From: Lacibacter sp. H375
Lineage (GTDB): Bacteria > Bacteroidota > Bacteroidia > Chitinophagales > Chitinophagaceae
Length of the DNA stretch: 64,000 nt
Assembly (NCBI RefSeq): GCF_037892425.1
Contig: NZ_JBBKTT010000001.1
Location: forward strand, 62,001-126,000
Reading direction: 5' to 3'
Part shown: positions 1-8,919 of the stretch, piece by piece
Layout: every line of letters begins with the position of its first letter
Position numbering within the stretch: position 1 is the first letter of the stretch
The notes under the pieces: model-generated
The model's database searches: none
What the model was told of the DNA's origin: nothing
The model's input: only the letters and a program-made list of their open reading frames with translations
Made by a program: the position numbers and the translations under genes

Positions 1-909
1 TTGTTGTGGTTCTGTTTTGGTTTGAACAAAAGGAGATGTGGCAGGGCTTTTTGCCTTGCGATGAAGTGTTGCGGCACCTTGCTGAATAGTGTGCGTTAAC
101 TCATGGGCAAGCAACGAACCTCCGGATGAAGTATGAGGATTATACTTTCCGTGATTAAAATAAATATCATTACCATGTGTAAATGCCTGTGCATTGATAT
201 TGCTGCTGAGTTGTGCCGATGTGTTATTGTTGTGAATACGCACCGAGCTGAAATCAGCACCAAACCTGTTTTGCATATTATGCAATACACTATGGTTCAA
301 AGGAGCACCTTGTCCTTTGCTTTGTTGTAATTGTGATGAGAACGTGGATGTGTGAGTTGTTGGTGGGCCACGTTCCTTGCGATGAATGACTGCCGCACTG
401 CAGCAGTTGCTATCTGCAAATCGTTGAATGGTTTCTTCCTGTTCTTCTTCTTTTCGTTGTACTGTTTCTTCTTGCTCCTCTTCTGCTTCTTTACGCATCA
501 ACCCGGCACTATATAATTTTGGTTGAACAGTTTCTTCATTTACTTCACCCGGTTCTTCACTTCTCATCACTAAACTGCCACCGGCATTCACAATCATTTT
601 TGGCTGGATCATTTCTTCCTGCTCATCTTCCTTACGTTGCAATTCATCTTCTTTCTTTTCTGCGATTGATGGCACAGCTGCATCAGGCATACGCATAACC
701 TTATCAGCCGTTTCGTCGGCTTCTTTTTCCAATGGATCGTTCGGCTGACTGATATTTAATTTGGCCTGAACTGTTGAATTGAAAAATGATGGATTTGTTT
801 TTGAACTAAAAAAACTCTCCTCACCTGCTTTCCTGAAGAAAGAAGTTTTGTCTGCAGTTGCTTTTACAGCACCTGCAGGTTTGGATGTTTTTTCAGCCGA
901 TGTAAACAA
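1..909 (-). CDS. eCIS-associated DUF4157 protein (partial, C-terminus beyond left edge)
   Basis: The open frame runs off the left edge of the window, so only the first ~303 residues are visible. It carries the DUF4157 (eCIS core domain) hallmarks: a segment reading LNISQPNDPLEKEADETADK followed by VMRMP, and a zinc-protease-like helix with HELTH (HExxH) then TIQQ, encoded near 100-75. Between them is a charged spacer with repeated RKEEEQEET-type units and a CC pair. The frame is opened by a TGA at 936-934 and has no ATG before the domain, so TTG at 909 (LFTSAEK) is the likely start. In known eCIS loci such proteins are payload or particle-associated candidates. Whether this one is an active peptidase cannot be judged, because the end is missing. 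Confidence 0.85.
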   Translation of the reverse strand, partial: MFTSAEKTSKPAGAVKATADKTSFFRKAGEESFFSSKTNPSFFNSTVQAKLNISQPNDPLEKEADETADKVMRMPDAAVPSIAEKKEDELQRKEDEQEEMIQPKMIVNAGGSLVMRSEEPGEVNEETVQPKLYSAGLMRKEAEEEQEETVQRKEEEQEETIQRFADSNCCSAAVIHRKERGPPTTHTSTFSSQLQQSKGQGAPLNHSVLHNMQNRFGADFSSVRIHNNNTSAQLSSNINAQAFTHGNDIYFNHGKYNPHTSSGGSLLAHELTHTIQQGAATLHRKAKSPATSPFVQTKTEPQQ

Positions 910-975
910 TTCTTTAAAATTGAATTTGAAAAATCAAACTATAATTAACCAATTATGATCCGTCCAACGGAGCGT

Positions 976-1004
976 ACTCATCATTCATTACTCATCACTC
1001 ATCA
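976..1004 (-). repeat. degenerate heptad tract at the 3' end of the CHAP gene
   Basis: Read on the minus strand, TGATGAG occurs three times and TAATGAA once, in 7-bp register. The first unit overlaps the stop codon of the CHAP gene (1004-1002). It belongs to the same type of array as others noted in this window. Confidence 0.7.
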
Positions 1005-1754
1005 TTTGTATTCAATAAACCCCCGATTGATCTTTGCAATTTTCCGTTGAAGCCGAAACACGCCAATACCATTTCTGCTTCCCGCATTATTACTGTTGCC
1101 TTCTATGGTATGAATAAATCCGCCTTCTACTTTTTCAACTATCCCAGTGTGGCCTGCACTTCCGCCTGTGTTCATAATAAAAATATGTCCGGGCTTTATA
1201 AGAGATGGTTTGTTCACTGCTTCATTGGTTGTAATTTTTTTACCTGTTGTTTTATTCCAATGCGTCATTACATGTCCTGTCTTCACTAGTGGGTTTTTCT
1301 TACCCAATGTGGTTGATGCTTTATCGAATCCCCAATACACAAAGGCAGCACACCAGAACAAACCGGGAGGCAATCCAACACTTGCAAGGTATTGATCAAC
1401 CACCGGGCCTTTATTACTGCCGGGAGGTTCTTCCATAACACCAAGTTGCTTGATAGCAGCCTTTACTGATTCTGCAAGCAAAGCATTGGGTGCAGTATCC
1501 GTTACAACAACAGTATCTGTGCCAAACAATGTTGACCACGTAAGCGAACCAACTTGTCCATCCACTTCAAGTGGATTACCAAACTGATCCATATGTGTTG
1601 CCTGAAAAAGTTTCACTGCATTCTTGGTTTTTACGCCATACGTGCCGGTTCCTTCGAGGTTACCAATATTCAATTCAATGAGCTTTTTCTGAATTGCTTT
1701 TACAATTGCTGTATTGCCTTCGCCTTCTTTGATAATTCTGCCTGGGTATTTCAT
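1002..1754 (-). CDS. peptidoglycan-binding / CHAP-domain amidase-like protein of the eCIS locus
   Basis: A 250-aa protein with no signal peptide. Residues ~12-80 form a PG_binding_1-type repeat (three-helix, with AVKLFQ and LTWSTLFG motifs). Residues ~95-250 resemble a CHAP/NlpC-P60 fold with Cys135 in FWCAAFVYW, His202 in AGHTGIV and an EGN motif at 218-220, a plausible Cys-His-polar triad. It should therefore bind and cleave cell-wall peptide bonds. It lies between the tape-measure and DUF4157 genes, so a role as payload, as a spike-associated wall hydrolase or in particle release by producer lysis is inferred. The lack of a secretion signal fits loading into the particle or release by lysis. 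The ATG start is at 1754. Confidence 0.85.
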   Translation of the reverse strand: MKYPGRIIKEGEGNTAIVKAIQKKLIELNIGNLEGTGTYGVKTKNAVKLFQATHMDQFGNPLEVDGQVGSLTWSTLFGTDTVVVTDTAPNALLAESVKAAIKQLGVMEEPPGSNKGPVVDQYLASVGLPPGLFWCAAFVYWGFDKASTTLGKKNPLVKTGHVMTHWNKTTGKKITTNEAVNKPSLIKPGHIFIMNTGGSAGHTGIVEKVEGGFIHTIEGNSNNAGSRNGIGVFRLQRKIAKINRGFIEYK

Positions 1755-1768
1755 ACACTTGATTTTGG

Positions 1769-1836
1769 TTATGAGTTATGAGTTTAGATTTTCAAATTGC
1801 GTGATCCTCTTTCCTTATTCCTTGTTTCTTGTACAT
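1769..1836 (-). repeat. two short heptad tracts between tape-measure and CHAP genes
   Basis: On the minus strand 1836-1808 reads as ACAAGAA, ACAAGGA, ATAAGGA, then AAGAGG, and 1786-1769 carries ACTCATA twice. Both have 7-bp register. The stretch lies between the stop at 1855 and the ATG at 1754 and holds no gene. Confidence 0.55.
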
Positions 1837-1854
1837 GGAGCCTTATGCCTTTTT

Positions 1855-3198
1855 CTAAGTCCATTCAACAAATAGGGCTTGTTTCATCCAGGGGTAACGG
1901 ATAATTGAATAAGTCCAAGGTAAGTACTGCATCAACACGTCTTCTGTTCGTTGTTCCACTTGCAGCAACCATTTATCTTCTTTGTGCGACAACTTACCTG
2001 TTCGTTGCAAAAAAATTTGTTGTAACGAGGGTACTGACGATTGTTTCAATGCAGGCCAATGAACAATTACCTGTTGCAACAAGTGAAAACATTCTTCACG
2101 CTCTTCTGTAGTTAATTGCACATTGCCATCGATCACCTCATGCATTGGAACACCACACAATAATTTATATAAAGGATAGTAGATTTCATCCTGCTCTGCA
2201 TCGCCAGCAAGAACCGAGAGCAAGGCACAGGCTTTCTGTTTATCTGTGATCGATTTGCGGTCTTCACTCAATATGTGCAGCTCATTAAATAAGGTAGAGA
2301 TAAATGGCTGCAGTAACACAATTCCTGCATTGTGTATTATGATCGATTCCTGATCTGTCTGCAACGAAACATTTTTTGTTGCTGCTACTTCCTTCAACTC
2401 AGTTGATAATTGTTTTGATGATCTGTTATAAGTTTCATGATGATGCATCACCCATTCAACAGAAGGTAACTGTTCTTCGTTTAGCAAAACAGAACTGTTT
2501 TTTTCAGAAAGCAGAAACTGCAAATATGTTTTCAATTCAAAATGAGAGAAAGGAATCGTACGATTCCACCTCACACTTCCTGTCTCCAGCAATGTGTGCA
2601 ATTCCGGATGGAGTTGTTCAAATATCCATTGTTGCACTCTTGATGGTTCATGTTTTAAAAAACGTTTCAACCTCTGCTCATCACTTAATTGAGAAATTAA
2701 AAACTGCTTCAACTGATTTGTAGACTGCACAAACGTTTTCTTCCACCAACTTAGGCGCTCATGCCATAATACAAAAGACATATACGCAGGTAAATAACCC
2801 CGCTCTAAATAAAATGCCCAAGCTTTTAATAAAAGGTTTACATCAGGTGTTCTTGCATCATTTTTCTGTTCAACTCCTGTTGAAGTCTGAGCAAACGTAT
2901 TATTTTTTTGCTTCTGTACTTGAGCAACAATCTGCTCCCGTATCTGTTCACGCAAGTGGTACTCCTGCTTTTTCAAATCAAATGAATCACTTGCAATTTG
3001 TAGATCAATTGAAAGTTTCTGAATAAATAGTAACTCATCATTTAATGCAAACTCATCAAACACGTCTTCGGCCATTCGTACAAAATCATGTTGCAGGTAA
3101 GAAGCTGCGTGTTGACGCATAGTAAATACTTTTCCCGTTTCCACTCCTTTCAGGTGAAACGAAATTTTACCGATGCTATGTGTTACAGTTGCACTCAT
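1855..3198 (-). CDS. contractile injection system tape measure protein (Afp14-like)
   Basis: A 447-aa soluble protein. The N-terminus (HSIGKISFHLKG, then a segment ending in LQHDFVRMAEDVFDEF) and the helical, Gln/Leu-rich body match proteins annotated as contractile injection system tape measure in Bacteroidota eCIS loci. These set sheath and tube length in the inner lumen. It occupies the Afp14 position, after the putative fibre and before the locus-specific cargo genes. A poly-Gln/Lys helical stretch lies near residues 75-110. The ATG at 3198 is preceded by a 43-bp gap from the previous stop. The family call rests on N-terminal resemblance and synteny rather than catalytic residues. Confidence 0.75.
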   Translation of the reverse strand: MSATVTHSIGKISFHLKGVETGKVFTMRQHAASYLQHDFVRMAEDVFDEFALNDELLFIQKLSIDLQIASDSFDLKKQEYHLREQIREQIVAQVQKQKNNTFAQTSTGVEQKNDARTPDVNLLLKAWAFYLERGYLPAYMSFVLWHERLSWWKKTFVQSTNQLKQFLISQLSDEQRLKRFLKHEPSRVQQWIFEQLHPELHTLLETGSVRWNRTIPFSHFELKTYLQFLLSEKNSSVLLNEEQLPSVEWVMHHHETYNRSSKQLSTELKEVAATKNVSLQTDQESIIIHNAGIVLLQPFISTLFNELHILSEDRKSITDKQKACALLSVLAGDAEQDEIYYPLYKLLCGVPMHEVIDGNVQLTTEEREECFHLLQQVIVHWPALKQSSVPSLQQIFLQRTGKLSHKEDKWLLQVEQRTEDVLMQYLPWTYSIIRYPWMKQALFVEWT

Positions 3199-3241
3199 GG
3201 TATTGTTACGACTTTAATGATAGCTGGTTAACAGCCATTCA

Positions 3242-6200
3242 TTACCTTATTGGTGGCCTGTTTTTAATTGTTGTTATTTCTCTGTTTACCACACCAATTG
3301 TTTGATCAAAGGCAGCTTTCTGCAGATTCAGTTTTTCAGTTGCCGATTTATCGGCCTGAATAATTACTTCGTTTTTAAGAGTTGCAAGTTTTACATCAAC
3401 CACCTGTGCATTAGATGCCATATCACGGTTAACAACAGCAATAGCCGAATTTATCTTGGTATCAGTTGTTGCAACGGTTTGTACCAGCTTGGCATCAAAT
3501 GCATTTTCAACAGATGTAACACGATCGTTTACCCCTTTAACATCCGCTGTTAACTTAGAAGTTAATTCGGTTCTTACATTGTTTAATTTACCATCAAGCA
3601 AAACAAGATCATTACCCGTTTTGGTTATTTGTGCTTTGGTTGCAGTAAGTTCGTTTGCAACAGTGGTAACCTTTGTGTTAATCCTGTTTTCTGTTTCTAA
3701 TATTTTACCGTTGAACTCTGTTCTTACGCCTGTTATCAGCTCTTCAATATCGGCTCGGGTTGTTTCCCTGATACCTCCATCAGCGCTAACTTTAATACTA
3801 CCTTTTGTAACAACTGTATCGTAAGATGATATTAATTTAGAGAAAGAAGTTTCATACTTGTCTTTAACTACCGCCACTTCTTTTCCAATATTTTCCCGGT
3901 TTACAAGCACATCCTGTCCAACTTTGTTTATCCTGATGTCGAAATCGTTTAATCTTTTGCCTACTGCGATATCAGCATTGTTTGTAAGATCTTTCACTCT
4001 CAACAATTCGTCTTTAACATTAAAAAGTTCAGTGTTTAAAAGTGGCCGTTTCAGAATATCTTTCGAAATGGTGAAGTTGATTTCTTTCACAGGCCTAATC
4101 GGTATGGTTGTAGTATCAACCTTCGATTCCACCAATTCGTCTTTAACAATATAGGGTAGATAAAAATCGGCTACCACTGTTTCAGTGTCGCCAATCTTCT
4201 CATACACTAAAATAAACGTACCACCTTTACAAACTCCTCCATTATGCATCATCGCAGGATTCTGTTGCAAAAATTTGCTGAAAATATAACCATCTTCAAC
4301 CTGTTGTTTTTGCTTTTGCAAAATATCGCCAAGCCACAAAAGTATTCGTGGCTGATCCAGTACCCCCAGATTCTCAAGAGGTGAGCGGAAGGCTGCCGCA
4401 GTAAACAGTTTTGAATTTTTATTTATTTCTGCACCTGCATTGGCCATGCTGATGTGCAGATCGTCCCAGGCAACAGCACCAACAACTTCTTTTGACGGTT
4501 TGGATAAGGCAAGTTTTGTGGTTGCAATATGTGTATCCAATTCATTTTTTTTACTTACCAGCATATTTCTTAAAGCTTTGGGGTCGCCATAGTCTTTTGT
4601 AATGGCAGGCTGGTTTAGTTCATCGTCGTTAGGAAGATTCAATAGCAACGATTCATTATACTTCTTCACATAATCCAGCTTGGTATCCATGTGTATGCGT
4701 TCCTTGTCATAAAGCAAATCAAGGATGCCTGGACGTATTGCTTTTGGTGGTAGTTTTCTTATTCTTTCTTTTTGCAGTTGCACTCCTGCAATATCAAAGG
4801 GCAGATCAAACTGCTTTCTTATTTTATCAATGGCTATGTATGCATCATCATACGTTTTCCCAACATGCCCCTCAATTCTTAAAAATGGATATTGATCGAT
4901 ATCATACACAAGTGGGGTTGTTACATGTGGCAACGTGGAATATTGCTGCGAATGATAGGATAATATAGTATTGCTTTTGTTACGTCGCCACGCTTTTGCT
5001 GACCAGTGTTGTACAACCTTTTCCGCTTCATAGTAATATGGTATTGCCCTGTTACCAATTAATTCATTGATGCCTCCTGAAGGTGTGATTTTTATGATTG
5101 CCCTTTCAGGGATGTTGAATGATGCTACTAACTTTGCCAGTCTTGCAAAAAGATGCAAGGCATCTTCCAGTGCTTCGTTCTTGTTGTTGAGTATGGGCGA
5201 CTCAATAAAACAGCTTCTGTATTTTTTGTTTAACCCAAAATCATCGCCTTGTAATAGTCCTAATGCCACATGCTTAGGAAAAGCATCAGGTGTAGTGCAA
5301 CAGCCATAGCAAAGATCAAATACGCTTTCCTTGAATTCGCTATATGAAGCAGCCACATCTTTTAAAAAACCATACACATATTGTATACCACGAGCATTAT
5401 CCGTTACGGCTTTCTTTGCAATTGAGGGAACTTTTGTGACGATATTCATTTCAACCTGGGTAAACAATTCTTTATACCCGCCATTAACCTTATAACACTG
5501 TAATAAATCACGGGCAGTTGCTGCTGCTGTTTTCAAACCTTCTTCAAGGGTATTGCTTCCATTGTTAATTGCAGTTCCATAAGTACGCAACAAATCGGCA
5601 TAGCTGAAGATATTATCATTTTCATTCAACAACACACGTGGAATACTTACTTCCGGCAAACTGAAATATTCATCGCCACAACAGCCTGGATCATTATCGA
5701 TCAGATCATAATCGCTACGGCTAATGGCAATAAACTTTAATTCTGAATGATGCACCAAACCTTTGTTCTCACATTCATCAGCAGAACACTGATCAGTATC
5801 AATTGTGTACTGACTCAGGTAAGCCAGCACAACCGTATTCTGTGGCTGATTATTTGCATTGAAGAAATCTGTTAACCCGGTTGCGCCTTCATTGCTTTCA
5901 ACCAACTCTGATAAACGCAAAGTTCCATCCTCATTCTTAAGCTTTTCAAATGCCGGATAGTTTGCTTTATTGTCGTCAAGTTGTTTGGCCGCAACTAATA
6001 CTTTGTCTGTTTCCAACACTATAAGATCACCATCGCTGGTTACGCCTACACCTTTTGTAACAGTAATATTATTTCGGTTAAACACTATGTTGAGGCCGCA
6101 TACAATGCCCACACCCAACAGTCTTGCACGTGTAAGCCTTTCCTGGTAATCGAAATACTGAACTACATGATTCAGTTGCTCGGCGGTAAGCACCTGGTTA

Positions 6201-6259
6201 TCTTCAAAATAATTGAAAGAGTTTTTTGGCGATTTGAGTTTTACAGGAATATGTTCCAT
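3242..6259 (-). CDS. large eCIS protein in the fibre (Afp13) position, coiled-coil C-terminus
   Basis: 1005 aa. The N-terminal ~330 residues appear globular: QVLTAEQLNHVVQYFDYQER, then a short beta-rich domain (GVGIVCGLNIVF, GVGVTSDGDLIVLE), with Cys pairs (DPGCCGDE, CYGCC) that could bind metal or form disulfides. From about residue 740 to the end the protein is almost entirely heptad-like helix rich in Thr, Val, Lys and Asn, as in trimeric phage tail fibres. It sits between the Afp12-like baseplate gene and the tape-measure gene, where afp/pvc loci carry the fibre. A receptor-binding or fibre-anchoring role is inferred from position and architecture only. No enzymatic motif is visible. The ATG at 6259 lies 11 bp after the upstream stop. 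Confidence 0.6.
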   Translation of the reverse strand: MEHIPVKLKSPKNSFNYFEDNQVLTAEQLNHVVQYFDYQERLTRARLLGVGIVCGLNIVFNRNNITVTKGVGVTSDGDLIVLETDKVLVAAKQLDDNKANYPAFEKLKNEDGTLRLSELVESNEGATGLTDFFNANNQPQNTVVLAYLSQYTIDTDQCSADECENKGLVHHSELKFIAISRSDYDLIDNDPGCCGDEYFSLPEVSIPRVLLNENDNIFSYADLLRTYGTAINNGSNTLEEGLKTAAATARDLLQCYKVNGGYKELFTQVEMNIVTKVPSIAKKAVTDNARGIQYVYGFLKDVAASYSEFKESVFDLCYGCCTTPDAFPKHVALGLLQGDDFGLNKKYRSCFIESPILNNKNEALEDALHLFARLAKLVASFNIPERAIIKITPSGGINELIGNRAIPYYYEAEKVVQHWSAKAWRRNKSNTILSYHSQQYSTLPHVTTPLVYDIDQYPFLRIEGHVGKTYDDAYIAIDKIRKQFDLPFDIAGVQLQKERIRKLPPKAIRPGILDLLYDKERIHMDTKLDYVKKYNESLLLNLPNDDELNQPAITKDYGDPKALRNMLVSKKNELDTHIATTKLALSKPSKEVVGAVAWDDLHISMANAGAEINKNSKLFTAAAFRSPLENLGVLDQPRILLWLGDILQKQKQQVEDGYIFSKFLQQNPAMMHNGGVCKGGTFILVYEKIGDTETVVADFYLPYIVKDELVESKVDTTTIPIRPVKEINFTISKDILKRPLLNTELFNVKDELLRVKDLTNNADIAVGKRLNDFDIRINKVGQDVLVNRENIGKEVAVVKDKYETSFSKLISSYDTVVTKGSIKVSADGGIRETTRADIEELITGVRTEFNGKILETENRINTKVTTVANELTATKAQITKTGNDLVLLDGKLNNVRTELTSKLTADVKGVNDRVTSVENAFDAKLVQTVATTDTKINSAIAVVNRDMASNAQVVDVKLATLKNEVIIQADKSATEKLNLQKAAFDQTIGVVNREITTIKNRPPIR

Positions 6260-6270
6260 ACCAATTGTTT

Positions 6271-8919
6271 TTAAAGGTTACCTAAACTGGTTCGTCCAAG
6301 AATAAGCGGGTTGTCCGGTAGTTCGCCACAATCGGGCAGCACTCCTTTCGGCATTAAACTCCGCAGGTTAAATAAAATATCGATCAATGCTCTTGTTGCA
6401 ATTAATCCTTCCGTTGTGTTTTGCTTTCCTTCCTGTTTTAGCGTAAGCCATAATTTCCATGCTGTTTCAAACTTTGCCAGCTGCTCATTATTCACCCAAC
6501 ATATTTTGGGATAAATGTGCGCTGGTGTTTGTTGGCGTATCAGGTTCTCCACCTGTTTCCTGAAATCCATATTTCGGAAACGTAATGTTTCAGCAGGCAA
6601 CACAACAGTGATGCGGAACGAGTAAGGATCCTGCTCGCAATCTTCACAATCATTATCAGTACATACAGGTAAAAAATTCTCTTTGTTAAACAACTCATTT
6701 TCTTCTAGCAAAAAAGATGCATCCATACGCAGAAGTAAATGCTCAACCACAAACAATCCTTCATTGCTGTATTGTTCTTTTACCAGCAACATTAATTTCA
6801 GGATCGCTGCCTCGGCGATGCTTGCAGTGGCGAAGTATTCAAAACGGCGTGCAAGCAACTCTCCCATTTCATCAATTATATTAAAGTGATAGCGACCATC
6901 AGCTGCTTGTTTCAGGTCGTAATAATCACGAAGTGCTGCATGCTCCATTGCCTTTGCAAATACAGCTTCGGCTTCTGCTTTTGTTGCGTATTTCTTGGTA
7001 TTGCTGAGCAATGTGCGGCTTGCATTGTCAGGATCGGCAATGCGAAACACATATTCAGCTGTTCCGTTGTTGATCTCTTCCACCACTTCTGATTTGATAG
7101 TTGAAATTGAATGACGGAAATAATTGCTGATACCAAGCAAGCGACATATCCTGTGTTCGAGACCACTTACATTATCACTATCCCACACCGGCACTTCTGT
7201 ATAATTGTATCCTGCTGAACGATTTTTACTCAAATCAGGATATTCTTTCAATAGTTGAATTTTTGCCGCCAGCAATTCACTGTCCGAAACATTATCTGAA
7301 AGTGTGTACAACTGCACAGCATAATCAGTAAACTGTTCTGAAAATCGACTGAGGAGATGATCAGTAAAACGATTTAACCGGTTGGTATCTTTTTCAAAAT
7401 TGCTTACGATTCCTGCGAGTGTTCCGCCGGGGTTTGCATAAGATGCTGTATCTATAATAATTTCCTCTTGATTGCTTTGTATTTCTCCGATATCATTCAG
7501 CTTTTGATAAAAGTAAGTTTGAGGTGACACAACATCTGTCAACGGCTTCTGTAATCGTAAGATATCCTTTACATGATGCAGTTGTGAAAGATAATTTCCG
7601 AGCAACTGATCATAAAACACGAGATAAGCTTTTAATTGCTTCGCTTGCGAACGACGTGTAAGATCAGCATGTGAAGGTAACCCGTAATCACTCACACCAT
7701 AAACCAATGGCAGATCATTTCGTACAGAACGATATGTACTTACATTTCTGTCAACACCTTTTTCATACTGATAGTCTTCGTAGGTTTTATTTTTCTTCGC
7801 CAGCCTGTCAGCTTCCATTTTTTCCCTGTACAAATCGATGGCTTTTTGCTTATTCGCATTTACAGGCACTACATCTTTATAAAAATGTAAAGCCATCTTA
7901 TCCAAGCAAAGTCCGGGCTTCCTTCCCCTGTCGATACAAAGCACCCATTCATTCTTTAATTCTTTCTCGTCATTGCAAAAATTGAACTTCACTTCTTTTA
8001 CTGCAATCACATGTTCAACATCCATCATGATGGAAATGATGTCGGATAAAAACACTTTACGTTTCAAGCCCGATAGTTTTATTTCTTCATCAGGAATAAA
8101 TCCGAATTGAAGAACCGGGCCATTAAAGATTTCATCCATGCGATACAGTTCAGCATTCGTTTTTTTCAACTGCCGCATTTCCGACAACGTGTATTGTCTG
8201 ACATCGGGTGCTAAATAATTCTGTACCCGGTACAATATCTCCCCATACACTTCAAACGCATTCGCATTGGGTTGTATTTCCACATCAGCACAAATACGAA
8301 TCTTTTGTTCTTCCACCAGTTCAATATTGCGCAGATCTTCGCAAAGATTTCTGTGTGCATGGAATCTTTCTCTTAGCTGGTCAAATACTTGCTGGCGTTT
8401 TTCATCATCCCAATCACCGCCATCAGTTGCTTTCAGATCAAGCTCCACTTTTACATCATAAATGCCATTTAACTGAAACTGGTAAAACTTATCATGTTCA
8501 GGCTTTCCTGCAACAATATGTTCATTCTTCACATCAACAAACAACGATTCATCTGCTTTCATCAACCAAGCATTTCGAATACCGTCAATATCAATGAACA
8601 GTTTTCGAAGATCGATCTCTGAAACAGGTCTTGTGGGAAGTATTTCTTTTGCAGAATAAAACTGCGATTTAAAATTGGCATCGTTGTTTTCAGCAGTTGA
8701 TAAAATATCTTTCAATGGAAAAGCTGTGCGGTAGCCAAGATCAGTAATGGCATAAGAAAGCAATTCCATGATGGTGATACCGGGATCATGTGTATTGTAA
8801 TCGGTCCAGAGATCCGACCCGTATCGTTCGATCCATTTCATCCCTTCTGCACGCAGAAAGGCATAATCCATGGAAGGCGATGCTGGTTTTTGTTTTGTTA
8901 TGGTAACGGCATTCTTCAT
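6271..8919 (-). CDS. eCIS baseplate wedge protein (Afp12-like)
   Basis: 882 aa from the ATG at 8919. An in-frame TTG 6 bp upstream is less likely. The N-terminus contains a motif typical of eCIS baseplate J-related subunits: WIERYGSDLWTDYNTHDPGI, then TIMELLSYAITDLGYR at about residues 30-70. The middle is long and alpha/beta with few recognisable motifs. The C-terminal third has a CTDNDCEDCEQDP segment and the FRITVVLP...IRQQTPAHIYPKICW pattern common at the end of such proteins. It should form one wing of the baseplate wedge with the upstream 1048-aa protein. The start overlaps the upstream stop (ATGA at 8919-8916), suggesting translational coupling. Confidence 0.85.
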   Translation of the reverse strand: MKNAVTITKQKPASPSMDYAFLRAEGMKWIERYGSDLWTDYNTHDPGITIMELLSYAITDLGYRTAFPLKDILSTAENNDANFKSQFYSAKEILPTRPVSEIDLRKLFIDIDGIRNAWLMKADESLFVDVKNEHIVAGKPEHDKFYQFQLNGIYDVKVELDLKATDGGDWDDEKRQQVFDQLRERFHAHRNLCEDLRNIELVEEQKIRICADVEIQPNANAFEVYGEILYRVQNYLAPDVRQYTLSEMRQLKKTNAELYRMDEIFNGPVLQFGFIPDEEIKLSGLKRKVFLSDIISIMMDVEHVIAVKEVKFNFCNDEKELKNEWVLCIDRGRKPGLCLDKMALHFYKDVVPVNANKQKAIDLYREKMEADRLAKKNKTYEDYQYEKGVDRNVSTYRSVRNDLPLVYGVSDYGLPSHADLTRRSQAKQLKAYLVFYDQLLGNYLSQLHHVKDILRLQKPLTDVVSPQTYFYQKLNDIGEIQSNQEEIIIDTASYANPGGTLAGIVSNFEKDTNRLNRFTDHLLSRFSEQFTDYAVQLYTLSDNVSDSELLAAKIQLLKEYPDLSKNRSAGYNYTEVPVWDSDNVSGLEHRICRLLGISNYFRHSISTIKSEVVEEINNGTAEYVFRIADPDNASRTLLSNTKKYATKAEAEAVFAKAMEHAALRDYYDLKQAADGRYHFNIIDEMGELLARRFEYFATASIAEAAILKLMLLVKEQYSNEGLFVVEHLLLRMDASFLLEENELFNKENFLPVCTDNDCEDCEQDPYSFRITVVLPAETLRFRNMDFRKQVENLIRQQTPAHIYPKICWVNNEQLAKFETAWKLWLTLKQEGKQNTTEGLIATRALIDILFNLRSLMPKGVLPDCGELPDNPLILGRTSLGNL

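Noticed and set aside
976-1004. Short repeats considered as CRISPR or MITE
   Set aside because: Units are 7-8 bp without spacers of uniform length, no cas genes and no terminal inverted repeats with target duplications.
6912-7166. 84-codon ORF on the minus strand inside the Afp12-like gene
   Set aside because: Out-of-frame shadow of the well-supported baseplate gene.
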